Origin: RPQJ01 sp963744735 | Lineage (GTDB): Bacteria > Pseudomonadota > Gammaproteobacteria > Steroidobacterales > Steroidobacteraceae | DNA: 64,000 bases | Assembly (NCBI GenBank): GCA_963744735.1 | Contig: CAVUVH010000007.1 | Coordinates: 62,001 to 126,000, forward strand | Direction of reading: 5' to 3' | Shown: one piece after another, positions 1 through 9,755 of the stretch | How positions within the stretch are numbered: position 1 is the first letter of the stretch | Layout: every line of letters starts with the position of its first letter | Notes under the pieces: generated by a model | Seen by the model: only the letters and a program-made list of their open reading frames with translations | Database searches by the model: none | Told to the model about the DNA's origin: nothing | Program-made: the position numbers and the translations under genes

Positions 1-159
1 ATGCTCGGCGCCTCGAGCATCCCCGTCACGGTACTCGTCGACGCAGGGGGTCGCGTGGTTGCAAGGTATCGCGGCGCGCGTGACTGGGGCAGCCCCGAAT
101 CGATCAAGCTGATCGAGCGCGCGTTTGCGGACGCCGGTCGCGCTGCGCCGGCGCGCTGA
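1..159 (+). CDS. C-terminal fragment of a TlpA/thioredoxin-like protein
   Basis: This is the last 52 codons of a gene that begins before the window, ending in TGA at 157-159. The visible residues contain SIPVTVLVDAGGRVVARYRG, which matches the end of the thioredoxin fold in TlpA/ResA-type periplasmic reductases: a cis-proline before a hydrophobic strand, then a D-x-x-G-R turn. The CXXC active site would lie upstream and is not visible, so redox activity cannot be judged. The ATG at position 1 is an internal methionine of the fold and probably not the true start. Family assignment is by pattern only. Confidence 0.6.
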   Translation: MLGASSIPVTVLVDAGGRVVARYRGARDWGSPESIKLIERAFADAGRAAPAR

Positions 160-249
160 CCGCCGCCGCCGCGCCGTTACCCGCTCCGGGGACGCCGGGC
201 GTACACTCGGAGCGCGGACGATCCGTCCCGCGCTCCAGGAGACGTCGTC

Positions 250-879
250 GTGCATGCGCTGACCGCCGCGGCCTTCGCGGCCATCGTCGCCCTGCTCGCG
301 ACTCCCACCGCAATGGCCATCGAAGAACCGAAATTCGAAGTGCTCGAGAAGGACGGCGCCTTCGAGCTGCGCGAGTACCTGCCGTACATCGTCGCCGAAA
401 CCCGTGTCGAAGCAGGCTTCGAGGACGCGGGCAGCGTCGCTTTCCAGCGCCTGTTCCGCTACATCAGTGGCAACAACGTCGCGCAGCAGAAGATCGCCAT
501 GACCGCGCCTGTCACCCAGTCCCGCGGTGAAAAGATCAGCATGACGGCGCCGGTGTCGCAGGTCGCCGACGGCAACGCCTACGTGGTCGCATTCACTCTG
601 CCGTCGGGCTACACGCTCGCCACCGCACCGAAGCCGCTGGACTCCACCGTCCGGATTCGGGCGGTACCGGCGCAGCGCGTCGCCTGCTGGCGCTACTCGG
701 GTCGATGGACGGCAGGCAACTTCAGTGAACACGAAGCGCTGCTTCGCGAGCGCATCAAGGCGCGTGGACTCGTTGCCGGCGGCGACGCGGTGCTGGCCCG
801 CTACAACCCGCCGTTCACGCCGTGGTTCATGCGTCGCAACGAGGTCCTGATCCCCGTGGCGCCGCAACCGAAGCGCTGA
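250..879 (+). CDS. SOUL-family heme-binding protein, secreted
   Basis: The protein has 209 residues. It starts at GTG 250, eight bases after an AGGAG ribosome site. Residues 1-23 form a signal peptide ending in TAMA, so the product is probably periplasmic. The mature part begins with the SOUL signature (PKFEVLEKDGAFELREY) and continues with two copies of a KI-x-MTAPV motif near residues 79-98, a hallmark of the family. SOUL proteins bind heme or hydrophobic ligands; the bacterial role is poorly defined. The reading frame is intact. It is a single gene facing the minus-strand operon that ends at 932. Confidence 0.88.
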   Translation: MHALTAAAFAAIVALLATPTAMAIEEPKFEVLEKDGAFELREYLPYIVAETRVEAGFEDAGSVAFQRLFRYISGNNVAQQKIAMTAPVTQSRGEKISMTAPVSQVADGNAYVVAFTLPSGYTLATAPKPLDSTVRIRAVPAQRVACWRYSGRWTAGNFSEHEALLRERIKARGLVAGGDAVLARYNPPFTPWFMRRNEVLIPVAPQPKR

Positions 880-931
880 ACGCGCAACAGCGAGCGCGGT
901 CACGGGCCCCGGCACGCACTGAAGCGTCAGT

Positions 932-1553
932 TCAGCCGATGCCGGCCGCCGACAGGCTGGTCGACTTGAGCGCGGCTGCCGAGCCCGTGCCCATCCGTTT
1001 CACGAGCACCAGCGCCTCGCGCATCGGCATGTCGAGCGGCCGCACCCGGCTTGCCTCGACGAACAGCAGGTTGCCCGACATGGGCGTTGGCGACTGCGGC
1101 ACGAACACCGCGACCCAGCCGTCATGGAGATCTTCCATGCGGTAGGCGAGCTGCCAGACGTCGTCGATGAACACCAGCACGGGCTGCAGGTTCTCGCCGC
1201 CTTCGACGTTGGCGAAGCCGTCGGCCATCGCCTTGACCATCCGGTACTGGGGCAGGGCGCCGAGGATTGAATCCTCGAACCAGCGCGTCATCCGGCGACC
1301 AGGGCGTCGTGCGCGCCACCAGGCCTGCAAGGAATGCCAGGAGCAGCAGCACGGCCACCGATACCAGGGACGCGACCGCGATGCCACCGACGTAGTCGAA
1401 CGGCAGCAGCTTCGCGATCGGTACGGCGGCCTTGCCGGCGAACTGCAGGGCGTGCTTGAGCACCAGCACCAGCAGGACGAGCGGTACCAGGAACGTGAGC
1501 CCGCCCACGACGGTCGACTTCAGGAACGATCTGAATGCATTCATGGCGGTCAT
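932..1553 (-). CDS. DUF502 family membrane protein (one frame break)
   Basis: Read from ATG 1553 (AAGGAG just upstream), the product is about 206 residues with two N-terminal membrane helices (STVVGGLTFLVPLVLLVLVL and a VASLVSVAVLLLLAFLAGLV stretch), then a soluble C-terminal half. This is the DUF502 layout. Near 1299 the frame changes: removing one T in CCCTGG restores TTPGRRMTRWFEDSILG, the conserved middle of the family, so I treat both halves as one gene. It is the last gene of the minus-strand operon, 44 bases after the LssY-type gene. The molecular function of DUF502 is unknown. Confidence 0.75.
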
Positions 1554-1597
1554 TGCTCCTTGCTCGGCCAGGTGGACACTGAACCACGAGTACCTGG

Positions 1598-3012
1598 CTA
1601 CTGGCTGGGGCTGCTCGCCGTCTCGATCGGCCTGACATTCCGCCGCGCCGCTTCGCTCTGGCCTTCGGCGATGGGCGCCGCCGATTGCTCCCAGCGCAGG
1701 CTGCGCACCTGTTCCGGCCGGACCGGCTCCGGTGCCAGGATCAGGACCAGCCGCATGCCGTCGCTGTAGTACGCGTCCCCGGTCAGGTTGACGCGCGGCT
1801 CGCCGGGCGTGCCGGCACCGCTGCCCTTCACGAAGCCGAAGCGGTCGACGAAGCCCTCGGCGATCAGGCTGTGCAGCAGGTACTCGCGTGTCGTGTCCAC
1901 CTGCGGGTCGATGATGTGAGTCGTCAGGGTGGGTGACTTGGGCGTGACCTTGACGCCGATGTCGCGACTGACCTGGCCCAGCCACACCGACTTTCCTTCG
2001 TAGCGGAACGGCGCAAGCCAGAGCCGCATGTGATTGCGCTGCGAGATCGACCGCCGCGCACGCTGCAGTGCCACATCCTGCTTGCGGCCGAAGGCATACA
2101 GGCTGCTGACCGGAGCGACCGGGTACGACTCGCTGGCCACCGCGGCGGCCACTTCGCGCCGGACAGTCCGCAAGCTGATGCGATGGGTAAATGACCAGCC
2201 GGCCCGCGTCAGCGCATGCAGCACCTGTTCCGGCTCGCCGACGATCACGACATTGAGCGGATCGCCCTCCGCGGACCCTGAGGCATTGGCTGCGCAACAC
2301 GGCAGTTGCTCGAGCGTCGCCCGCAGTTCATCGAGCGCGAGGTCCGGCAGCGTGCGGCCGGCGTATGTGCGAGTCGGGTTCAGGCGCTCGTAGTCGAAAT
2401 CGCCGTCCGGCAGCGGGAGTGCGAATTCGAAGCGCAGTTCCCACGGCAGTCCGTCTCCTGCGGGGACCTGCGCGGACGTGTGCCGGTCGTCTGCGCGGCG
2501 ACGCCGTCGACATACGCGTCGTGCTGCAGCCGGATGTCGACGTAGCGTCCGCCCTCGACGCGCGGCAGGAAGACGAAGCCCTCCGTGATGGTGTGCGGTT
2601 CCAGCCGTGCGCGGATCGACTCGTCGCGAAAGTACTGCAGCAATGCCGGCCGGGCGTCACGGGCAACGTCGCCCTGCACCAGCAGCGCGGCTTCATCCGA
2701 CGAATAGAAGTCCCGATCGAGCACGTTCCGGATGAACCACAGTCGGCGCCCGGAGCCGTTGCGCACGCTCATCCACAGGGCCTGCAGTTCATGCCGCTGG
2801 AAGTCGACGCCGAAGTGCTGGCGCGCCTCGGCATCGGTCAGGATGGAGACCGCGACGGTGACTTCGCCGAGCGACTTCACCTGCACGTCGCGCAACTCAT
2901 CCGGGGTCTCGAGTCGATCGGGTGCGAAGGGCGCGGCCGCGAAGCCCGCCACCGGCAGCATCAACAGGGCCACCATGACCGCGCGCACGCTTGCTGCGGC
3001 TCTCTGGCTCAT
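1598..3012 (-). CDS. LssY C-terminal domain protein, secreted (two extra bases)
   Basis: About 470 residues after correction. ATG 3012 overlaps the TGA of the phospholipase D gene (TGATG), so translation is probably coupled. Residues 1-25 are a signal peptide (MLPVAGFAAA). The C-terminal 200 residues carry the LssY_C hallmark (RKQDVALQRARRSISQRNHM, then RLWLAPFRYEGKSVWLGQVS). Two single-base gains between 2440 and 2500 interrupt the frame; deleting them restores AHVRAVPAGDGLPWELRFEF. LssY domains occur with PAP2 phosphatases and DedA-type proteins in envelope lipid metabolism, but the domain's own activity is not established. Its operon partners here suggest a membrane-lipid role. Confidence 0.75.
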
Positions 3013-4600
3013 CACAGGTGCTCCTCGAATGCCTTGCCGAGCGACTTGCGGAACCGCTCGATCACGTTCGCGGGGGACTCGAATCCGGCGGCGCGATCGG
3101 CCGTGACTTCACGCGAATAGCGCAGGTCCTCGTCGAGAAACTTGCTGGCGCAGCCGGCTGGCGAGCTCCGGTTGCAGGAACACGATCGCCGACTCGCTGT
3201 TCAGCGTCTCACTGCGCGGATCGAGATTATACGAGCCCACGAGCGCCCGCTGGCCGTCGAACACCGCGAACTTCGAGTGCATCGTGCCCTGCGTTCGCCG
3301 CGCCTGATCCGGTGCCTGCCCGACCCACTCCCAGATGTGCAGGCCGGCATCAGCGTTGCCGCAGCTCCTGACCTCGGGCGACTCGTTCACGTCGAGCAGG
3401 CGCTTGTAATACCCGCGTCCCACCAGCGTGATCTCCGGCAGGTCGTTGGTTTCGGGGCTGTTCGAGATCAGCCGCACCGAGGTGCAGCGCTTCGCGGCAT
3501 CCTCGAGCGCCTGGAGCAGCGACGGCGTGGGGACGAAATAGGCGTTGGCGATCAGGACTTCGTGCCGGGCGCGTTCAATCAGCTTCACGTACGCCTGCTG
3601 GATGTAGGTTTCCCTGAGGCGAGGCCGGTTCTGCATGAAGCGGCACGTGGCGGCGTGAAAGTCGAGCGCTGGTTCGCGGGCCTCCAGCGTGGCGACGTAC
3701 CGCTGTACCTGGTCGTCGGTCTTGTAGTGGACCGGCAGCTTGCCGGTCCTGGCCTGCACGGCACGCGTGGCGTCCCAGTACAGGTTGGTGTCGAAGATGC
3801 CGCGGCTGCGCTTCACGCCGACGAAGTAGTCGAAATTGCGGTCGAAGGCTGCCACGAGGTCGCGCAGGATGCCGCCGCGCACGACGACGTCCTGGTCGCG
3901 CCAGGTCTTGTCCGCATTGGCCGGGTCGGCGCGGAAATACTCGTTGCCGATGTTCAGGCCGCCCATCACGGCGACGCCCTGGTCCAGCTCGCCGTCGATG
4001 ATCCACATCTTCTCGTGGTAGCGCTTGTCGAGGGCGTCGGGATCGCTGTGCGGCACCAGCTTCGGCAGCGGCACCTCGTTCAGCCACTGCAGGGCCAGCG
4101 CTTCGTAGCCTTCGACCTCGATGCCGTGCTGCTTGAGGTCGAAGTACATCCACTGCGTCTGCAGGGCGGGGTTGGAAAAGCCGTCGACGATCACGCGGAC
4201 GTCGAGTCCCGCGGCCTTCTTTTCCTTGAGTATCTGCGCGATGCGCAGCCCGGTCTCGTCGCCGTTGAAGACCAGGGCCTGGATGCGGATGGACTTGCGG
4301 GCGTCCTGCAGCGTGCGCAGCCTCACCGCAAACGAATCCTCGCCACCTTCAAGCACGGCGACCTGGCAGGCATCCGGGCCGCGTACCGGGAACAGCCCCG
4401 TGAGGCTCACGTCGCCATACTCACTGCCCTGGAAGACGGCATCCGCACCGAGCACCGAGGTCGCGCTCGTCTCCGTGACGAACTGCGTTACATCGGCTGC
4501 CTCCGTGGCCGGGCGAGGCGTCGCGCAGCCGGCGATCAGGCAACACATTGCGATCGCCGCAGCCGCGCAACGTGTGTGCCCATGGTCGCGCCGTGGTCAT
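3012..4600 (-). CDS. phospholipase D family lipoprotein (two frame breaks)
   Basis: About 528 residues after correction. Two HKD catalytic motifs are visible: YHEKMWIID near residue 194 and MHSKFAVFD near residue 440, each followed by the G-G/S-x-N segment, as in paired-domain phospholipase D and cardiolipin synthase relatives. ATG 4600 overlaps the stop of the upstream gene (ATGA). A one-base gain near 4575 separates this start from the lipobox segment AAAIAMCCLIAGC; a second near 3141 hides the true C-terminus, which ends FRKSLGKAFEEHL. The product is a predicted lipid-anchored phosphodiesterase acting on envelope phospholipids. A second relative lies at 50123-51681. Confidence 0.85.
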
Positions 4601-5727
4601 TGCAGTGTCGCTCCTGTCGCGGCGGCGCCGGAGCCTGCCGCAAGCGCCAGCTGCTCGCTGATGTAAAGCAGCGCGGCCTCCAGCAATTCGGTCCGCGGCA
4701 GGTGTCGGTCGCTCGTCCGTGCAGACAAGTGCGGCATCTGTTGTTCGAGTGAGATCGCGAGGTCCCAATGGTCGGCGTTGACGTATCCCAGCACGGTGGA
4801 GCCCGGAATGATCGCGTCGCTCGCCACGACCTGCCCGTCGTTGCGTCGGTCATGCCGGGCGAGCGCATGCCAGGCCGGCTTCAGTCCATGACTGATGTAC
4901 TCCCCGGTCGTGAACGCAGCCAGTGAGTAATACGCCACGTCGGACGGCAACGGATGATCCGCGAGCCACGCCTTGCGGACCGACGGCAGCAGGCTGTGCA
5001 GGACCTGTCCGTCGCCGGGATCGCAGGTGTCGGCGAAGGCGTGCTCCAGGAAAGTTCGATACCACCAGTCTCCCTGCTCGGCCAGCGGCGAGCCCTGGAC
5101 GGCGCCGGCCACGCTGAGCACGGCCGCCACTTGTCGGGCTTGCTCGGGGAAGTCGACCAGGAACTGCAGCGCGTCCACCGCGCCTTTCGAGTAACCGACC
5201 AGCACCACGCGATCGTCCTCGGCAATTCCGGCGCCAGCGATCGCGTCGGCAACCTGGCGGGCATTGTGCGCTGCACTGGAGCGACCGCTCACCATCACGG
5301 GACGTATCCGCACGCCCTGGGCGCCCAACCTGGCGATGGCGTCCTCGAACGGCACGGTCGCGGGTTCGCGGCAGTCGGAGAACGCCCCGCTCACGACGAA
5401 GATCTGCAGCCGCTGCGCGAGCGCCGGCAACGAAGGGGAGTCCGTGGCGGGGGCTTGCTCATCCTGCAGGCGCCACAGCAGGTCGTCACAGCTGTTCGCC
5501 CGGGCGTCCGATGCCGCGGACGATGCGGCCATCTCGCAGAAGATCTGCCGGTACCTGGCTCGACCGTCACGGCTCCCGGGCAGTGGTTCGCCCGGGTAGG
5601 GCGCAACGGATGCGCGAAGTTGTTGCGCATCCGGCATCGAGGCGCACCCGGTCAGCAGGATGGACGCCGAGGCGAGGACGCATGCCGTCCGCAGTGCCGC
5701 AAAGAGGTGTCCGTGGACCCGGTTCAT
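4597..5727 (-). CDS. lipoprotein with alpha/beta-hydrolase fold
   Basis: The protein has 376 residues. A lipoprotein signal is clear: basic start, hydrophobic stretch, then LLTGCAS with the lipidated cysteine at about residue 28. The sequence VVLVGYSKGAVDAL contains a G-x-S-x-G nucleophile elbow, and a plausible histidine lies in the late NADHWDLAI segment, so an esterase or lipase activity is likely; the substrate is unknown. Four genes follow one another on the minus strand from here (hydrolase, phospholipase D, LssY-type, DUF502) with two overlapping stop/start pairs, which argues for one envelope-lipid operon. The frame is intact. Confidence 0.7.
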   Translation of the reverse strand: MNRVHGHLFAALRTACVLASASILLTGCASMPDAQQLRASVAPYPGEPLPGSRDGRARYRQIFCEMAASSAASDARANSCDDLLWRLQDEQAPATDSPSLPALAQRLQIFVVSGAFSDCREPATVPFEDAIARLGAQGVRIRPVMVSGRSSAAHNARQVADAIAGAGIAEDDRVVLVGYSKGAVDALQFLVDFPEQARQVAAVLSVAGAVQGSPLAEQGDWWYRTFLEHAFADTCDPGDGQVLHSLLPSVRKAWLADHPLPSDVAYYSLAAFTTGEYISHGLKPAWHALARHDRRNDGQVVASDAIIPGSTVLGYVNADHWDLAISLEQQMPHLSARTSDRHLPRTELLEAALLYISEQLALAAGSGAAATGATLQ

Positions 5728-5846
5728 GGCCTGCCACTATAGCGATTTATGCATACGCGCTGCTCGATGCCGACGCGTGATCAATCCCAGCTGCGGCCGT
5801 CCGAGGTGGCACAATAGGATTAACTGTCCGCGAGTAGGAGCCAACC

Positions 5847-6439
5847 ATGACACGGCACCACTTCATGATCGCTGCAGCAGCTTTTCTGCTTGGTGGCCTC
5901 ATGCCTTACGGCGCGGTCGATGCGTCGCCTTTCTCGAAGGAAGGGACGCCGGATGAACAACGCGCCGAGATCCGCAAGGTGCGCGACCAGACTCTCCAGG
6001 ATCTCTACCGAGTCCAGCCCGACGCCAGGAAGCACATCCAGAACGCGGCAGGCTACGCGGTCTTCAGCAATTTCGGCGTCAAGATCCTGGTGGCGGGCGG
6101 CGGCAGCGGCACCGGCATTGCCATCGACAACAAGACGAAGAAAGAGACCTACATGAAAATGGCCGAGGTCCAGGCGGGTCTCGGCTTTGGCGCAAAGAAG
6201 TTCCGGCTGGTGTGGGTGTTCGAGAAGAAATCAGACCTGGATCGCTTCACCAACTCCGGCTGGGAGCTTGGCGCGCAGACCACCGCTTCCGCGAAAGTCG
6301 CGGGCCAGGGCGCGGGGTGCTGACGGGAGCGATATCGGTGATGCCGGGGGTCTGGGTGTACCAGCTCACAGACGACGGGCTGGCCCTGGAACTCACTGCC
6401 AAGGGAACCAAGTATTACAAGGACGCCGACCTGAATTGA
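5847..6439 (+). CDS. SYLF (YSC84-like) lipid-binding domain protein (frame break)
   Basis: About 196 residues. A signal peptide (residues 1-26, ending in GAVDA) precedes a SYLF domain: AAGYAVFSNFGVKILVAGGG and MKMAEVQAGLGFGAKKFRLV are diagnostic. Near 6310 two extra bases (GGCGCGGGG where GGCGGGG is expected) shift the frame; corrected, it reads AGQGGVLTGAISV and ends YQLTDDGLALELTAKGTKYY. SYLF proteins bind phosphoinositides or other lipids in eukaryotes; bacterial members are secreted and uncharacterised. ATG 5847 follows GTAGGAG. Divergent from the lipoprotein hydrolase operon, 119 bases away. Confidence 0.8.
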
Positions 6440-6509
6440 GTCGTCCCGAGCGGCGGCTGGCCCGGCCAGCCGCGCTCGTGCAACAGGTCTCCGACGGTCC
6501 CGGTCGCGA

Positions 6510-7328
6510 CTACGCCTGGACCTGGATCATCCGCGTCAGGTTCGCGGGCGTCGGCGCGGGCCAGCCCGCTTCCTTGGCGACGCGCATCATCGCCTGGTTG
6601 GTGTCGAAGTAAACCTGCCAGTAATGGTCGGTGTGGCAATAGGGACGCACCGCGATCACCGTGCCGAGCAGGTTGATGTCGAGCAGGCTCACTTCGGGCG
6701 CGGGCTGCGCGAGGACGTTCGGAATCTGCGCGACGGCCGCCTGGAAGCGCGCGATCGCGTCGTTGTGATCCACGCCACCGGCCAGCTGTGCCGTGCGCTC
6801 GACGCGACGATGCGGCAGCGACGAGAAGTTCTGGATCGTGTCGCCGAAGATCTTGCCGTTGCCGATCAGCGTGAGGACGTTGTCCGGGGTCACGATGGTC
6901 GTGCCGAACAGCCCCAGTTCGTGCACCGTGCCCGTGACGCCGGCGATGCTGACGAAATCCCCCACCTTGAACGGCCGCAGTATCAGCATGAACGCGCCAG
7001 CGGCAAAGTTGCCGAGCATGCCACTCCAGGCCGCGCCGATCGCCACGCCGGCGCCGGCCAGCATCGCGGCGATGGAGGTCGTCTGGATGCCGAAGTACCC
7101 CAGGATCCCGAGGACCAGCGCGATGTTCAGCGCGACGCTGATGATCGAGCCCAGGTAACGCGTCAGCGTCGGGTCGATCTGGTTGCGGTGCATCGTGGCC
7201 TGCACCAGGTGAATGACCCGGCTGATCAGCCAGCGACCGACGAACCAGAATACGATGGCCGCCGCCACCTTGACCGCGAGTTCGGCCACCGTGGTGCGGA
7301 GGAAGGTGTCGATCGCTGCCATGTCCAT
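6510..7328 (-). CDS. mscS: small mechanosensitive channel (MscS family)
   Basis: 272 residues from ATG 7328, chosen because GGGAG lies six bases upstream; the open frame continues further upstream without a ribosome site. Three transmembrane helices fill residues 15-130. The third, pore-lining helix is glycine/alanine rich (AAMLAGAGVAIGAAWSGMLG) and is followed by the beta-domain sequence LILRPFKVGDFVSIAGVTGTV, both typical of MscS. The C-terminal alpha/beta vestibule ends at residue 272. The channel opens under membrane tension to release solutes on osmotic downshock. A monocistronic gene with an intact frame, facing away from the HAD phosphatase at 7541. Confidence 0.9.
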   Translation of the reverse strand: MDMAAIDTFLRTTVAELAVKVAAAIVFWFVGRWLISRVIHLVQATMHRNQIDPTLTRYLGSIISVALNIALVLGILGYFGIQTTSIAAMLAGAGVAIGAAWSGMLGNFAAGAFMLILRPFKVGDFVSIAGVTGTVHELGLFGTTIVTPDNVLTLIGNGKIFGDTIQNFSSLPHRRVERTAQLAGGVDHNDAIARFQAAVAQIPNVLAQPAPEVSLLDINLLGTVIAVRPYCHTDHYWQVYFDTNQAMMRVAKEAGWPAPTPANLTRMIQVQA

Positions 7329-7540
7329 TGAACGCTCCCGGAAGATTATTTTGACTGTCTCGCTGCAGCGCGGCAGTTTCGGGAGAAGGAGGCTGCCCGT
7401 CAACTGCTGCCGCACCCGGTGCCCGTCGAGCGCGGGACCATACGCGGGGTGCATGGATGTCATGCGGGAGCATGATTTGTGTTGCGAACGGGACTGTGGC
7501 TAGCTTCGTCACCTTCAGCACCAGAAGCGAGAAGGTCGAC

Positions 7541-8530
7541 ATGCCGCTGTTGCACCGTGCGATGCGCTCACTCGTACCGGCTTTCGCCGCGGGCCTGCTG
7601 TCCGTAGCGGCCACCCTCGTACAGGCAGCGACCGATCCGCTGCCGTCGTGGAACGAAGGCGCCGCCAAGGCGCGCATCGTCTCATTCGTGCAGGCCGTGA
7701 CCGATCCCACGGGCAGGGACTACGTCGCTCCTGCGGCCCGTATTGCCGTGTTCGACAACGACGGCACGCTCTGGAGCGAGCAGCCGCTCTATTTCCAGGC
7801 GCATGTTCGCCCTGGACACGGCAAAGGCCATGGCGGCCGATGATCCCACCCTCGCGGCCAACCCGGCGATCGCTGCAGCGGCCAAGGGCGACCTGAAGGC
7901 GCTCGGCGAGGTGATCGCGATCACGCATGCGAACACCACCAGCGACGAGTTCGCCGCGCGGGTTCGCCAGTGGACGGAAGACCGCGAAGCATCCGACGCT
8001 GCATCGGCGCTACACGGAACTCACGTTCCAGCCGATGCAGCGAACTGCTGGACTATCTCGAGGCGAACGGATTCTCGACCTGGATCGTTTCGGGCGGCGG
8101 TGTCGAGTTCATGCGCGCGTTCTCGCAGGAGGTCTACGGCATCCCGCCCGAGCGGGTCATCGGGTCGAGCATCAGGACCCGCTACGAAGTCCGCGACGGT
8201 GTCCCGGTCATCGTCCGGCTGCCGGAAATCGAGTTCGTGGATGACAAGGAAGGCAAGCCGGTCGGCATACACAAGGCCATCGGCAAGCGGCCGATCGCTG
8301 CCTTCGGCAACTCCGACGGGGACTTCCAGATGCTCGAGTGGACGACCTCCGGGCCGGGGCCGCGCCTGGGCATGATCGTCCACCATGACGACGCGGCCCG
8401 CGAATTCGCCTACGACCGCGGCAGTCACATCGGCAAGCTCGAGCGCGGCCTCGACGAGGCGGGGGCGCGCGGCTGGTCGCTGATCAGCGTCAAGAACGAC
8501 TGGAAGGCCGTGTACACACCGCCGAAGTAA
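7541..8530 (+). CDS. HAD-family phosphatase, secreted (three extra bases)
   Basis: About 328 residues once three single-base gains are removed, near 7802 (GCGCATG), 7975 (GACCGCG) and 8040 (CAGCGAAC). ATG 7541 has GAAGG upstream. A signal peptide ending in LVQA is followed by IAVFDNDGTLWSEQPLYFQ, the HAD motif I with the DxDGT nucleophile; motif II is WIVSGGGVEF and motif III/IV GNSDGDFQML. These fit the periplasmic acid phosphatase-like HAD group. Because the three gains sum to one codon, the last segment returns to the original frame. The physiological substrate is unknown. Confidence 0.8.
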
Positions 8531-8582
8531 TCGGTAGACGCATCGTGCCGAGTGGCGCGCGGCACCGTCGCGGCCGCCGCCA

Positions 8583-9602
8583 TCACGAGCTGCGCGGTCG
8601 CGCTGGCGTTGCCGGTCCGGCTTGCGACGATGTGACCCTCCGGGGCATGGTCCCGCTGCATCCTGCGCTCGAGTTCGGTCACGTCGCTTTCGGCCTCGAG
8701 CACGAAGCTGCGCAAGGTATCGGCCGTATGTGTCCACGGACGGTCCCGCAGGCTGACGACACCGTAGTGCAGGATACAGCCATGGCTCCGTCGCCAGCAA
8801 CACGAAGCGGCCGCTGTCGAGTTCTTCGGCAATGCACGGCAGGATCGAGGCCGACACGGCATCGGAGGAAGCGACGATGCGCTTCGCCGGCGCCAGGCCA
8901 TTGCACTCGATGGCCGGAAATGGTCGCGGAGTGGACGATCGAGACGAAATCTCGCGGTGCGCCGCCAGCAGCGGATCCAGCACTCGGGGCGGTATGCGGG
9001 ATGGCGCGACGAAAGGCCAGGCCAGCACGTCGGCCGCGCGGACCGGCGCTTCGCTGCGAGCCAAAGGGTGACCGGCACGGGCGAAGAAATACACGGGGTG
9101 CCGCGACGGGCATCGGCACCACATCGAGATCCGGTTCACGCGTCAGCAGGCTGGTTTCTGCCACGAAGAAATCGATTGTCCGGCTGCGCAGCTGCTGGAC
9201 GAGGTCGTCCCAGTTGCCGGAGTGCAGCCGTACGCTGATCCGCGGGAACTGCGCGGCGAATCGCGCCGCCGCTGCGCACAGGAACGAATCCGCGGGGTAC
9301 GCGCCGCCGCCAAGGCCCACCCTCCCGGTGTGAAACGCGGCGTGACCGACGGCCTCGCCTTCCAGCTCGTCCGCCAGGCGAAGCAGATCGCGGGCGCGCT
9401 CGATGTAGAGCCGCCCGAGGTCCGTCGGCACGACGCCAGAGGTCGAGCGCAGGAACAGGCTGCTGCCAAACTGGCGCTCGAGGTTCTGGATGCTGCGCGA
9501 CAGCGCGGGCTGGCTGATGTGCAGCGCCGCGGCCGCCCGGACGAAGCTGCGGTGTTCAGCCAGGGCCAGGACCTGGCGCAGTTGCTGGAGTTCAAGGGCC
9601 AT
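8583..9602 (-). CDS. LysR-family transcriptional regulator (three frame breaks)
   Basis: About 338 residues after correction. Residues 1-60 are the winged helix-turn-helix (RQVLALAEHRSFVRAAAALH then ISQPALSRSIQNLERQFGSS), followed by a type-2 periplasmic-binding-like sensor domain. Frame gains lie near 9080 and 8780; a third near 8610 would reach TGA at 8583-8585. Without that third correction the frame runs on to 8425, antisense into the HAD gene, which is unlikely. ATG 9602 is preferred over ATG 9620 because a LysR-type box (9611-9627) overlaps the latter. It is divergent from the arylsulfatase, its most likely target. The inducer is unknown. Confidence 0.75.
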
Positions 9603-9610
9603 GCGTACAG

Positions 9611-9627
9611 GGTATACCATCGATACC
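9611..9627. promoter_or_regulatory. candidate LysR-type operator (T-N11-A palindrome)
   Basis: GGTAT-N7-ATACC is a perfect inverted repeat whose inner T (9613) and A (9625) are 11 bases apart, matching the LysR-family T-N11-A rule. It sits just upstream of the regulator's ATG 9602 in the 153-base divergent gap with the arylsulfatase, the usual place for an autoregulatory site. Inference from pattern and position only. Confidence 0.45.
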
Positions 9628-9755
9628 AAGAATGTATTGGACACATGGATGCGTGCTGCGTCAGATTTCGCGCCGGGCCCGCTGGAGGGGCCCCGGGGTA
9701 GCCGTACCGCAGAGAAACGGAATTTACCTTCGCAACGGGTGGGGACCATAACGAC

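Noticed and set aside
3142..4752. 536-residue plus-strand open frame opposite phospholipase D
   Set aside because: Shadow of the minus-strand gene with both HKD motifs; no signal, domain or ribosome site.
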